Shown here piece after piece: positions 31,479 through 41,220 of a stretch of DNA of 64,000 bases. The position numbers and the translations under genes are program-made. The DNA is taken from NCBI GenBank assembly GCA_002794465.1, contig MTSL01000101.1, positions 62,001-126,000 on the forward strand. The letters run 5' to 3'. Each line of letters begins with the position of its first letter. Within the stretch, counting starts at the first letter, position 1. Source of the stretch: Paramicrosporidium saccamoebae. Taxonomy: Eukaryota; Rozellomycota. Under the pieces are notes generated by a model. It made no database searches. It was not told where the DNA came from and worked only from the letters and a program-made list of their open reading frames with translations.

Positions 31479-32088
31479 ACTGTAATATTATTTGAAGCAG
31501 AGGATTGATTAGTTGGGTATTTGAGCCTAGTGGGAGCTGTATCCTTGCGATTTTAAGATTAGCAGCGAACGATATCTCATCTCGCCTCTTCACGCCTGAT
31601 ATTCCCACTACGCGACATTATAACATGGTATTCCAACATCTCATGTCCAGTAAATTTCAGAGCGTTTTACAAGAGCTCCTTGATAAGACACCCTTTATAT
31701 GATAATCCATTTTACTCTATACGTCGCAGGATTGCATGAGATTGCATTCCCTAATAAGGATCAACATGACTGATGGGTTGATTGGCACGTCAACATAAAT
31801 TAAATACGGAATATTCTTCCGAGGTAGTAGAGCCGCTTTTGAGAGAATATCAGGGGCCGCTGGCGCATTGTAAGCCAAACCCAGTCAACTTTTAGTTGAT
31901 CACCCAGAGTTTTTGCAAGTCCCCTATGCATTCTGATGGACGAATCACAGATAACATATATCACGAATATCAATGCTGACACCTTACACCCAAACAATTT
32001 ATGAGGAGGCTAATAAACTTTCTTCTGGGATTATTGCTGGAGCAGACCGATGCATTGACGTTGATGATTCAGCCAGGGCGACGCAGAA
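31479..32088. other. 610-bp gap upstream of the RING-H2 gene
   Basis: No gene I can support. A 43-codon minus-strand frame at 31800-31931 (MHRGLAKTLGDQLKVDWVWL...) is basic and looks somewhat protein-like but has no recognised relatives. The region probably includes the ESA1 3' UTR and the RING gene promoter. Confidence 0.4.
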
Positions 32089-32803
32089 ATGCCCGGGATG
32101 AAACGTCCTCCCACGGCTATTAGGTCGCCCCTCCCCTCCTCCAGCGAAGGGGCAGTCGACGAACACACTGACTGCTCAGAGACGTCGCCAAAACGGCTAC
32201 GTACATATCCCGTCGGTGCGAGGGTACGCTTGTCTATTGTCGCCAACCATATAGGACCCATTCAATCTGGATCCAGACACTTCTAGCGACCCAAGCGATG
32301 GAGAATATGAACGAATTTCAGTTGGCTCCTCCTCAACCCGCGACTCGCGCACCTGGGTAGACAGTGACCCCGACTTGCACACTTACATTGTCTCTGACGA
32401 CGTGGATGAGGACGAACGCTATGCCCGTCTCCTCCAACAGCAAGAGATTGCGTTGGCACGGTCATTCATGCCAGACGGTTTCTCAGAGTTGGGCGTTGAA
32501 TCAGAGGGCAGTCTCGATATGAGCTACGAGGAGCTACTTGAATTACAGGAGAATCTGGGCGAGGTTAAGCAGCGTGGGATGGATGATACAAGTATTTCGA
32601 GATTGCCGGGTGTGAAATATACAGTGGGGATGGAGGTGGGCTGTGTGGTCTGCATGACCGACTTTGCACAAGACGAATGTCTGGTGAGGCTGCCATGTAT
32701 GCACCATTTCCACCAAGACTGTGCAGGAGGATGGCTTCGGGTGCGTGCCAGCTGTCCCGTCTGTCGAGAGATAGTTCCCAACCCGTCCATCAAAATTGAC
32801 TGA
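32089..32803 (+). CDS. RING-H2 ubiquitin ligase
   Basis: Exons 32089-32223 and 32255-32803 with a 31-nt intron; 227 residues. A disordered Ser/Asp-rich N-terminus is followed by MSYEELLELQENLGEVKQRG and ISRLPGVKY, the helix before the RING in RNF6/RNF12/BIG BROTHER-type ligases. The RING is C3H2C3: CVVCMTDFAQDE, LPCMHHFHQDC, CPVCR, ending 11 residues before the stop. Probably a nuclear or cytosolic E3; substrate unknown. Confidence 0.85.
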
Positions 32804-33044
32804 TGAGCCGATAGTATAGATTCAATGTAAATTATGTGAAGTGTTACGTGTTAAGCGTCAAGTTGTCCTAGCAGCTCACCAATGAGATTTATATTCAACA
32901 GATCATGTAAAGTCTGTGTGGATTTTGATCCGTAACTGTACTTGGAAGATTTAGACTAATGGTCTGACATCTCTAATTAATAGATGTATATTTGTCCACC
33001 CATACCCACACATTTGCATACCCGGCCCCCTAACTAAATTCGTT

Positions 33045-33323
33045 TCATTGATCGAGGACAGCAAGGTAGCGTTTCAATAGAGTAGTGTCGTGTCTGGGGA
33101 AATCGCATCGAGGAACTTGCTTGATGAACCGATGAATGTCGTCACGCAGCTTCTGTACCGTCTCGGCCATCGCCCGGCCTTGCAGTACCGCCTCCCTCTT
33201 CTCCTCTGTTCGTTGGACCCCATTTGCCCGTTCCACCAGTTGTGCTGCCTCCTCCAACAGTGCCACCACTCGCAACTCTAATGCGTGTCCTTCTATCCCA
33301 CAATCCCCGTCTGTCGGAAACAT
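33045..33323 (-). CDS. Small helical protein, unknown
   Basis: 92 residues. Mostly helix with heptad character (LELRVVALLEEAAQLVERA, MAETVQKLRDDIHRFIKQV) and an end RHDTTLLKRYLAVLDQ. Size and coiled-coil nature suit a small subunit of a larger complex, but I recognise no family. Its ATG is 3 bp after the stop of the upstream same-strand gene, so the two could be expressed together or be linked by splicing. Confidence 0.5.
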   Translation of the reverse strand: MFPTDGDCGIEGHALELRVVALLEEAAQLVERANGVQRTEEKREAVLQGRAMAETVQKLRDDIHRFIKQVPRCDFPRHDTTLLKRYLAVLDQ

Positions 33324-33326
33324 TAT

Positions 33327-33587
33327 TTAATGGGCCACCCCGGCTAATTCGGTAGGAAGAAGGAAGTTCGCAACCTTGCCACGACAGCCCGTAGCCCTCG
33401 CGGTGTGGTTGTTGCCAGAGGCGGGCCAAGGCCCGTTATAGGATGCGTAGAGTGACGCTGGACTAGGAACCGCCCCGAAATACATGAGGTGTCGGGCCCA
33501 GTCCATCGACAAGATTACCAACAATAAAATCAAACTACTGACTAGCTGGTCTAACTTTCCCAACGTAGGTGTTGCTATCCGGTCCAT
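33327..33587 (-). CDS. Small membrane protein, unknown
   Basis: 86 residues if unspliced, with one hydrophobic helix (LVSSLILLLVIL, about residues 15-27) after a short N-terminus and then DWARHLMYFGAVPSPASLY. A possible 31-nt intron inside the 3' part (GT..TAG, about 33374-33344) would change the end to a short PGWPIK tail. No signal-peptide cleavage site is obvious. Family not recognised. Confidence 0.4.
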   Translation of the reverse strand: MDRIATPTLGKLDQLVSSLILLLVILSMDWARHLMYFGAVPSPASLYASYNGPWPASGNNHTARATGCRGKVANFLLPTELAGVAH

Positions 33588-33655
33588 AGTGTAGTATCAT
33601 ATTGTAATATTAATGTTTCACATTCATGGCTTTTATAGTGTGTGGCGGTGCCATA

Positions 33656-34939
33656 ATGCGTAATTTCCATTTTGGGACAGCCAGGACCATGTTGACACGT
33701 CGCTGGTTCAGTGGAAAGACGCCGTCGGCATTTCTTGCGGGTGCACTGCAGTACACAGCGGGTGCACCGTCGTCATCGCGGTCCCTGGTGCAGGTCCGGG
33801 TGCGTCGTCCAGCGAGGTCACACTTGATGAGTGTCATTTGGCGACACCGAATGCGCACGGCAACGAGTCCGACTTCGGTGCATATTGTCCGCGAAAAGAC
33901 GACAGTGCACGGGGAGAAGCGGATTAGTGACTCGTTCTGTGAGGTACTGTTGCCGTTCCGCACCGAAACGACGCTGTTGGAAGAGTATGCGAGTATGCAC
34001 GGGGGACTGCGGTTTGGGAAGCTGTTGGAGGACTTGGACGCGCTGGCAGCGTCGATTGCATATTTGCACTGCGACGACGCGGGACTGACGCTTGTGACGG
34101 CGGCAGTGGACCGCATTGACCTGTTGAAACAATTTGACAGCGTGGTCAGCGATATTCGCATGCGCGGCTTTGTCACATACGTGGGAACAAGCTCAATGGA
34201 GGTGACTATGGCCGTCGACATGGACGAGGCGAACGGCTGGGAGTTGGCCGCCTTGGCCAAGTTTGTCTTTGTGGCACGCAGTCAGGATGGAAGCACCGCC
34301 GTCAAAGTACCGCGATTAGTGTTGGAGACGGCCCGCGAGCAGGAAATATACGACTTGGGCAAGGCGCGACACAAATATCGACTGAGTCGGAGTGCGCAAT
34401 CCCTTTTCCACCAGCCGCCCACCGAGACAGAGAGCATGATTCTGCATCGGCTGCTCATGCGACCGGATTCGGATGCGCATGTCTGGCCAATGCGCAGTAC
34501 CGAGTTAACTTCGCTGCGTATATGTCATCCACAGGAGCGCAATATTCACAACTTTATCTTTGGAGGATATTTGATGCGTGAGGCCTTTGAATTGGCATAC
34601 TCTACAGTCGCTCTGTTCACACGGGGCGCAGCCTTGACAGTGACGACGGTGGACGATGTCACCTTTGTACATCCCGTGGCTATTGGTTCCATGCTCAGTT
34701 TCTGTGCACGGATTGTCTACACGGATCAATGTCCGACCATGGCCGATCAACAACGTTTGCACGTAGAAGTGGTGGCAGATGTCATTGATCCAAAGAATGG
34801 CACACGTGTCACCACCAATACCTTTCACTACACCTTTACCCGACCCACCACCGATTTTGTTACTGTGGTGCCCGAAACTTATACCGAAGCTATGCGATAT
34901 CTGGAAGGAAAACGTCGTGTCGAGTCTAAACAGGATTAA
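33656..34939 (+). CDS. Mitochondrial acyl-CoA thioesterase (ACOT9-like, double hotdog)
   Basis: 427 residues from ATG 33656. Arg/Ser-rich N-terminus (MRNFHFGTARTMLTRRWFSG) fits a mitochondrial targeting peptide. Two hotdog domains: the first with EEYASMHGGLRFGKLLEDLD and AYLHCDD, the second with QERNIHNFIFGGYLMREAFE and DVTFVHPVAIGSMLSF. These are ACOT9/ACOT10 signatures. Hydrolyses acyl-CoA to free acid and CoA in the matrix. Confidence 0.88.
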   Translation: MRNFHFGTARTMLTRRWFSGKTPSAFLAGALQYTAGAPSSSRSLVQVRVRRPARSHLMSVIWRHRMRTATSPTSVHIVREKTTVHGEKRISDSFCEVLLPFRTETTLLEEYASMHGGLRFGKLLEDLDALAASIAYLHCDDAGLTLVTAAVDRIDLLKQFDSVVSDIRMRGFVTYVGTSSMEVTMAVDMDEANGWELAALAKFVFVARSQDGSTAVKVPRLVLETAREQEIYDLGKARHKYRLSRSAQSLFHQPPTETESMILHRLLMRPDSDAHVWPMRSTELTSLRICHPQERNIHNFIFGGYLMREAFELAYSTVALFTRGAALTVTTVDDVTFVHPVAIGSMLSFCARIVYTDQCPTMADQQRLHVEVVADVIDPKNGTRVTTNTFHYTFTRPTTDFVTVVPETYTEAMRYLEGKRRVESKQD

Positions 34940-35513
34940 CTGTGAATTGGCAATGTTGAATTACCGAGTTGATAACAAGAGTCCAGAGTAAAGGCTCATT
35001 TATGGAGCGAATGATAGTGGAAGCGCCACGGACCAAGTCTCTACTGTTTAGTAGGCAAGAGGAGAACTCATTCACTGTCGTTTGGTGTTGATCCGACGGC
35101 CTATTTCTAGTCTCAAAAATGATATACTAGTAATCTTAAAATAATATAGATACAGGTTTCACTGTCCCAAAGAATATGGCAATCGATCTGTCGCGTAGTG
35201 GGGATAATACCACGGCCCAGTTTAGATGAGAAGAGAATTTATTCAGTCAGTCCAACGACCCATTTATAGTCTCACAAATAACATAACCCTCAAATGGTAA
35301 GGATCTCATTATCCTTCATCGATTGTTCTGATTATCCCTTCTCCAACCTAGGGAACTATTTCCGAAAGACATGCCAATCAGTCTTCTACGTCACAAATCC
35401 ACTTTAACACGTATGTTTGGCCTAGAGATGATGTGTTGCTGTTAAAAACATCACAGAGTGTACGGATCAAAATTTCAATTTTTAATACAATCTTCACACA
35501 ACGAAAAACTAAA
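34940..35513. other. 574-bp convergent gap with dispersed repeat copy B
   Basis: Between the thioesterase and Urb2-like stops. Contains copy B (35189-35395); otherwise AT-rich with no gene seen. Confidence 0.6.
35189..35395. repeat. Dispersed repeat, copy B
   Basis: Starts TGTCGCGTAGTGGGGATAAT, has ACCACGGCCCAGTTTAGATG, TCTCCAACCTAGGGAACTA and ends CTTCTACGTCACAAATCC. Head matches copy C (GTCGCGTAGTGGGGA); tail matches copy A (CTAGGGAAC, CTACGTCACA). Confidence 0.8.
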
Positions 35514-38465
35514 TTACGCCTTTCCAGTGTACTTGTACTCATCTCTATATGTTTTGATCAGATTGCGCAAGATGACTTTGGAGTCATCGGTGGTTGCAAA
35601 TCGCATCAGTCGCTCCATCGGATTGCTGTCAAAGTACTTTTCAGTGGACGGAGGCGTGTCCAAATGACGCAGCAACATGCACATGGCGGGAAGTTGCAGT
35701 AGTCGGAGATTAGCAGACAAACTACAATGGGCAAGCAGAAGCGGCGCAACATAGTAATGTTGATCGGCCTGTCGATGAGTGGCAAAGTCCAATAGCAAAC
35801 GTGCCGTTCGGGGCTGCGACATCCAACGCACAAGAAGGGACAACAACACCGGCCGTCTGCGTAGCAATGCATTCCAATGGTTTTGCATCAGTACAGACAG
35901 CAGGGAAATGACGCCCGGATCGTCGGATCGGACGAGGATGGCCAATACGACGTCAAGGATTTGAGAAAAGGTACCGAGATTAGCACCACCACAGACCGTG
36001 CGATGATGGAGTAGTTTAATCCACGCGCCGGACTGGTTAGAGTGAGTAAGGATGAAGCGATCAACCACCGGACAGGCGAGTAATTGACATTCCACAGATT
36101 GGATCAAAAATGCATCCAAAAGAGATATCATCCGGTCACTAAATCCTTGGGTCTCGAGAGTGGCAAGGACAGCAGAAATGTCATCAGGATTGGAGCCCCT
36201 GATGAAACGTGCCAAATCCGTTCCAGACAGCAAATTTCCCTGTAGATATTCGTCGCTAGCCTTTTGGAGATTTACATCGGCAAGATGTCCCAGCCCTGAC
36301 TCGTAAAATGCAATGCGCATCCTCCACCGTTGTGACTCTGAAAGACCGATTTGCATAGTGCAATCCCGATCGAGATGTCGACTAATACAGCATCCCAATC
36401 GGTAGAATTCTGGCCGGGTTGCATTCGTTGGGTTTGATGAGGTTGGTTGGGGTAAATTAGACGTATCTAGCGGACTTGCTGTATCCGTTGTATTCATTGC
36501 ATCCATTACAGCCACTGTATCCAGTGTATTCTCCGCACTCGCCACGTCCATCACACTCATTGCATCTAATGATAAAAATGCCTCAACAATGGGCTGCAAT
36601 TGGGACGGAGAGAGTTTCTCAAGAATATTGACAACACTGATCATTTGATGCAGAGAAGCAGCGGCAAATTCCTGGACAAATTCAACAGAAACGGATCCAC
36701 GTTCAAAAAGTAGCAATTTGATTGGGGAAGCACCGCATCGGAACAAACGCTCCATCATGTCAACAGGAAAGGCGCCGTGAAGCAGCTTGGCCAAATGGGG
36801 TTCATGAAGGCTGTTGGATCGATCCAGTACATTTAGACAGGTCAGACAAACTTCCGCACTAGGAGTTATTGGAAGATGTTTCAAGATGATTGGGAGATTG
36901 TCCAGATTTTCCAACAGCAGTTGATCGACATTGGGCACTGTCTCCCAAAACACGGCACTGGTTAGAATCCATTCTGGAGGGGATTTGAGGGAGAGTTGTG
37001 TTCCATGGCAAAGTAACTTGGGAAGATAGCGATACGAAATCTCCGGATCGTCCATCCGAGTGGGAATGGGGCCGTGTCCTTTGAGTGCAAGCGCCGTCTG
37101 TACTGCGGGACAGTCTACACTAAATGCGGAAATTTCTTGGTAAAGTTCAGCGTCGAGATCTGCAGTGTCCACAATCAATTGAAGTACCCGAAACAGATCC
37201 TCCGAGGGCGGAGTAGACAGAAGGATACGGATATGCAGAGCCACTTGCTCCACATTGATAGTAGCGAATAGATTCAACCAACGCATTGCCGTGATCGTTG
37301 GTTTCTGCACTAGCGACGCAATAATCTCTTGAGAAACCCGCGAATGGAGAGTTACGATCAGAGGACGTAGACTTTTGATCAGCTCTAATGGAATGTCTGT
37401 CTCTAAAGACTCGACAATAAACCGATCCAACTGACGGGCATCGGCCATATTCTTGACGACATTTCTAAACAGCAATTCCCAGCCCGTCTTGAAGAGGACA
37501 AAGAACCGATGCAGATGTGGCGTCATTAATCCCATATCCACCCGAAGGACACTCTCAAACACGGCTAAATCGTCACAGCATAACAAAATATCGTCAAGGG
37601 TCTTGGCGCAGACATCCCATGCCAAGTCGTTCTGCAGCGCCGATATCCGCGAATCTGCCAGAATGGAAATTAGTCGGGCCGGAGGGGTTTTTGCGACATT
37701 GTAAATCGTCTTGAACAAGGTCATTGTAGTCATTCTAAAGTCTCCTGTCGTCAGTCGGCTCCTCGCTGCCTCAATATACAACTCAAAATACAGCCCCAAC
37801 GGCAGATCAGATGCCACAATGGGTGCATGATGGTCCAGGAACGCTTCTTCGCAGAGGAAAAAGTCCCTTATGACGCGTCTTATGACTGTCTCGTCGGGAA
37901 TTAGAGGAGCGAACTGGAGCATTTGATCCGCAAGTTCCCCATACACTTTACGTCGGTTATTCTGTCGGCCCATCCATGCACTGACCATCCTACCGATTGT
38001 TGGAAATGTCCTTACGGCAGTTGGATGGGTTTTGATAGCAGCACGAAGGAGTTCGTCCATGGACTTGGTTGTCGTCCCCAATACCTCTTCATGTTCCTCC
38101 ATCCATTGGAGACATTTTTGCACGTCCTCAGCGCATGCACCACGGCCAAACTCGAGATACGCCGTTAGAATGGGGATGAACGGACGTCCAAATTCGACCC
38201 GTCGTCGCTTCCCAGGTTGACTGTCCGTGAGTAAAAGATGCATCAACCTCCAGAACTGTTCATTTTGCATTACATCGGAAATCTTGTTTGAGCCCGACTT
38301 GAGGAGACGGTAAAAACTATCCAACAGCCACTCTAGTAAAAAGGTTCTCCGTGCCGGAAACACCAACGAGTCATCCTCATGCAGCTCCAAGGCTGTTCCC
38401 AGACGATCAACGAGTAGTCTTCGGGAATCCCGGATCACCTCAATACGCTCCATACACCCCGGCAT
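35514..38465 (-). CDS. Large helical protein, possibly Urb2/Npa2-like nucleolar factor
   Basis: 983 residues, one exon, no obvious catalytic motif, helical throughout (HEAT-like: LDELLRAAIKTHPTAVRTFP). One low-complexity insert (about 660-700) repeats ASAENTLDTVAVMDAMNTTD-like units. The end, LRLLQLPAMCMLLRHL...LIKTYRDEYKYTGKA, resembles the C-terminus of Urb2/Npa2, where a final helix ends in Y..YKYxGK. Urb2 works in early 60S pre-rRNA processing. The link is weak; Urb1/Npa1 or an unrelated helical repeat protein is possible. Profile search against PF10441 would test it. Confidence 0.35.
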   Translation of the reverse strand: MPGCMERIEVIRDSRRLLVDRLGTALELHEDDSLVFPARRTFLLEWLLDSFYRLLKSGSNKISDVMQNEQFWRLMHLLLTDSQPGKRRRVEFGRPFIPILTAYLEFGRGACAEDVQKCLQWMEEHEEVLGTTTKSMDELLRAAIKTHPTAVRTFPTIGRMVSAWMGRQNNRRKVYGELADQMLQFAPLIPDETVIRRVIRDFFLCEEAFLDHHAPIVASDLPLGLYFELYIEAARSRLTTGDFRMTTMTLFKTIYNVAKTPPARLISILADSRISALQNDLAWDVCAKTLDDILLCCDDLAVFESVLRVDMGLMTPHLHRFFVLFKTGWELLFRNVVKNMADARQLDRFIVESLETDIPLELIKSLRPLIVTLHSRVSQEIIASLVQKPTITAMRWLNLFATINVEQVALHIRILLSTPPSEDLFRVLQLIVDTADLDAELYQEISAFSVDCPAVQTALALKGHGPIPTRMDDPEISYRYLPKLLCHGTQLSLKSPPEWILTSAVFWETVPNVDQLLLENLDNLPIILKHLPITPSAEVCLTCLNVLDRSNSLHEPHLAKLLHGAFPVDMMERLFRCGASPIKLLLFERGSVSVEFVQEFAAASLHQMISVVNILEKLSPSQLQPIVEAFLSLDAMSVMDVASAENTLDTVAVMDAMNTTDTASPLDTSNLPQPTSSNPTNATRPEFYRLGCCISRHLDRDCTMQIGLSESQRWRMRIAFYESGLGHLADVNLQKASDEYLQGNLLSGTDLARFIRGSNPDDISAVLATLETQGFSDRMISLLDAFLIQSVECQLLACPVVDRFILTHSNQSGAWIKLLHHRTVCGGANLGTFSQILDVVLAILVRSDDPGVISLLSVLMQNHWNALLRRRPVLLSLLVRWMSQPRTARLLLDFATHRQADQHYYVAPLLLAHCSLSANLRLLQLPAMCMLLRHLDTPPSTEKYFDSNPMERLMRFATTDDSKVILRNLIKTYRDEYKYTGKA

Positions 38466-38599
38466 TCATGTTGATAGGACATTTATATTTGTAATCTGAT
38501 ATTCATTGGCTGATTATTATGCTATATTGGCCCATTATATACCCATTCTGACTTGAATTGTGAATTCCATTCTTGTCTATCCTTATCCCCTTTATCTTC

Positions 38600-39847
38600 T
38601 TACTTGAAACCTTTATCGGATCCCCGCTCTTGACAGAGGAGATAGAAATCTCGGATAATATGGGGCGATCCAAATATCACCAGTAATTCCTCGCGCATAT
38701 CAGTGAGCACATCGACGAGTTCAGTGTGATTAGTGACAGTCGGATTCTGTCCATGTTGATTGTAGAGAATACGGCAAAGCTCGTGTCGATCAGCGGGGTG
38801 GATCCACGGATAATCGTCAGACGGCTTAAAATTGACAAAACTGAACCGGAATCGTCCCGTCCCCAGAGATCGCAGCATATTCTCCAACAAATGTGTCCCC
38901 TTGTCGCTCATTCCCAATACCAAATGCACATTCTCCGCTGAAACGCTATTCCGAAGCCATGTGCAGAGGGTAGAACCGCTGTTTTGGGCGGCGTCCAAGA
39001 TGATCCGTCGATTTTGGTAGTAAAACTCTTTAAAGACGTGTGGGAGGGCCAACGAGACAAAGGTACCCAAACTGGGTCGACGAAGGGGAGCGCCATTGAT
39101 CTGTTCCAATAGGGGGGAAACTAGTTGGTAGGTACGCAGGGCGAGATCCACATTGTCTTCTATCTGATGGCCTGGAATGGGTAAAACAAAATCCTTGGCA
39201 GTCAGCTGATCCGACAAATGGCCGGACTGATAGTCTGAAGAGGCAATCGTCAAATCCATGCGGCTCAGACATGTTTGCACCGCCTCGGACTGACTGGCCG
39301 CCACGACCACAGACGCTGCTGGGCGTACTATGCCGACAATATTGGCAACAATACATTCCACGCCCGTTCCCAACAGACGCGTATGGTCCTCGGCAATATT
39401 GGTCACCACTGCGGCCAATTGTCGCCCTTGCGCATGGGCCAACAAATTGGTCGCATCAAAGGTACCACCCAGAGCCGCCTCAAGGACGACAACATCACAT
39501 TGCCATTCGCGGAACAGAAGCAGAGCCACCAAAACTGTCTTCTCATAGACTGTACAGGCGGTGGAAAATATCTCATCCATCTTGCTGACATGGCGCCACA
39601 ACTCTGCATAATGGCTCGAATCCACGGGGGTTTCATTGAGCAGGATGCCGGATTGCGGAGGGGAGGAATGCACAAAGGTGCCAATACGCAATCGACTGCC
39701 GGTGCAGAGGAGTCTGGTCAGTAGCAACGCCACCGTAGTTTTGCCATTAATGCCGCCCACATGGATGTAGTTGGGTAGGTCGTTCTGCGGGTTCTGTAGA
39801 TGGTGCGCCAGTCGCAATGGCTTCTCTAGACTGAATGTGATAGTCAT
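38600..39847 (-). CDS. FOL3: Folylpolyglutamate/dihydrofolate synthase
   Basis: 415 residues from ATG 39847 (MTITFSLEKPLRLAHHLQNP), the family start. Motifs: P-loop IHVGGINGKTT (consensus GTNGKGS), SPP in the first domain, EAALGGTFDATN, NIAEDHTRLLG, DAAQN and a glutamate-ligase C-terminal Rossmann domain. Adds glutamate to dihydropteroate or folates. P-loop substitutions G(T>I)NGK(G>T)(S>T) are unusual. Works upstream of the thymidylate synthase at 222-1168. Confidence 0.88.
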   Translation of the reverse strand: MTITFSLEKPLRLAHHLQNPQNDLPNYIHVGGINGKTTVALLLTRLLCTGSRLRIGTFVHSSPPQSGILLNETPVDSSHYAELWRHVSKMDEIFSTACTVYEKTVLVALLLFREWQCDVVVLEAALGGTFDATNLLAHAQGRQLAAVVTNIAEDHTRLLGTGVECIVANIVGIVRPAASVVVAASQSEAVQTCLSRMDLTIASSDYQSGHLSDQLTAKDFVLPIPGHQIEDNVDLALRTYQLVSPLLEQINGAPLRRPSLGTFVSLALPHVFKEFYYQNRRIILDAAQNSGSTLCTWLRNSVSAENVHLVLGMSDKGTHLLENMLRSLGTGRFRFSFVNFKPSDDYPWIHPADRHELCRILYNQHGQNPTVTNHTELVDVLTDMREELLVIFGSPHIIRDFYLLCQERGSDKGFK

Positions 39848-40001
39848 GGAAAGACTAATGAGACAAGCCAAAATATAAAGCCGTCATGAAGCCAATCGCA
39901 TTGACATCAGATAACCGTCATGCATTAATTAATATTCGTAAAGGTGCAGCATAAGCGACTGCCCCGGAAGGGACGTCTGTATACGCTGAAGGGCCGTCTG
40001 G

Positions 40002-40684
40002 ATGGGCGCCTTCTTTACGCGACTGTTTGAGCGCCTACGCGGCACCCGTGAGGTGCGCCTGCTGATGCTGGGCCTGGACAATGCCGGCAAAACCAGTACG
40101 CATCCTGTGGTCGAACGTGTGTGTAGCCATTCTGTACAAACTTAAATTCAACCAGACCGTGACCACCATCCCAACCGCCGGGTTCAACGTCGAATGTCTC
40201 ATCCACAAGAACATCAAGTTCCACGTGTGGGTACGGAGGGAGTGTGGCTGACGTGTAGGACGTGGGAGGACAGGACAAGATCCGGCCATTATGGCGCCAC
40301 TACCACACGGGCACTAAGGCCCTCATCTTTGTGGTAGACTCACAGGACCGGGACCGGCTGCACGAGGCACGTGTTGAGCTCCACCGGATCCTGACGGCAC
40401 GGGAGCTACAAGACGCGATCCTACTGGTGTTTGCCAACAAACAGGATCTGCGGCAGTCCATGACGACGCGGGAGGTGGAGGAGCGCCTGGGTTTGGACAA
40501 GTTTGCAGGCCGAGTGTGGACGGTTATGGGCAGCTGTGCCACCAGCGGCGACGGACTGATGGAAGGTCTCAACTGGCTAGCCGAGAACATTCGGACACCA
40601 CGCACCCGACCCGCTGGTCCTGATGTTTCAGATTCAGAAGGATCAACCAGTGCACCTGACCCAGTGGTTGTCTCTAGTCCATAA
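40002..40684 (+). CDS. Arf GTPase (Arf6/Arf1-like) with C-terminal extension
   Basis: Exons 40002-40095, 40127-40230, 40259-40684 (introns 31 and 28 nt); 207 residues. Gly2 for N-myristoylation; P-loop GLDNAGKT; switch [12 protein letters not shown]; switch [44 protein letters not shown] is common to Arf1-6. An extra about 30 residues after the last helix ([20 protein letters not shown]...) are absent from ordinary Arfs. The last codons lie inside a 77-nt tandem duplication, so the extension may have arisen by readthrough into a repeat. GC-rich. Confidence 0.92.
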
Positions 40685-40794
40685 TGTGCCTACTACTGTG
40701 TGTCTAATATTCGGGGGGATTAACAAATGCACCCGACCCAGTAGTTGTCTCCAGTCCATAATGTGCGTGATTACGTGTGCCTAATATATCTTTG
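40641..40794 (+). repeat. 77-nt tandem duplication over the Arf 3' end
   Basis: Unit 1 begins GATCAACCAGTGCACCTGAC (40641), unit 2 GATTAACAAATGCACCCGAC (40718); both contain TAGTCCATAATGTGC or CAGTCCATAATGTGC and TGTGYCTAATAT. Unit 1 contains the Arf stop codon. Confidence 0.9.
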
Positions 40795-40975
40795 ATTTTG
40801 TCATATATTCTAGAGGTAGGATAGCATTGGCTTTGTCATAGTGAGATGGTATTGATTTTGCCATATGATGGGATATTATTGATTTTACCATCTAATGAGC
40901 TAGTATTGACTTTGTCATATAACGAGAGGATTTTGACTTTGCCATATAATGTGATGATATTGACTGTGTCTTACA
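40786..40975 (+). repeat. 27-nt tandem repeats upstream of the PKA gene
   Basis: About six units of the type GTATTGACTTTGYCATATAA plus 7 nt, in register at 40822, 40849, 40876, 40903, 40930 and 40957. The unit is 9 codons, so the frame stays open as (V/I)LTLPYNxx repeats ahead of the kinase. Confidence 0.9.
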
Positions 40976-41220
40976 AATCCACCTCGAATACTCCAACCCT
41001 ACTAGCAAGATCCGACTCGGTGAGAGTGGCAATTTGCCATATATTTAATAAAACACTACCCTTATGTTTCGTTTTACCCTATCTCAAGCCCAATCCCTAT
41101 CTCTGTCCCTATCCCAATCCCCCAACTGGACGACCTAATAATCCCGGTTTGGATACCTCGACTGTTTATTGGACCAAACATGCCCCGGTCAACCCAAGGA
41201 CACCACAGACCGACACTCAG

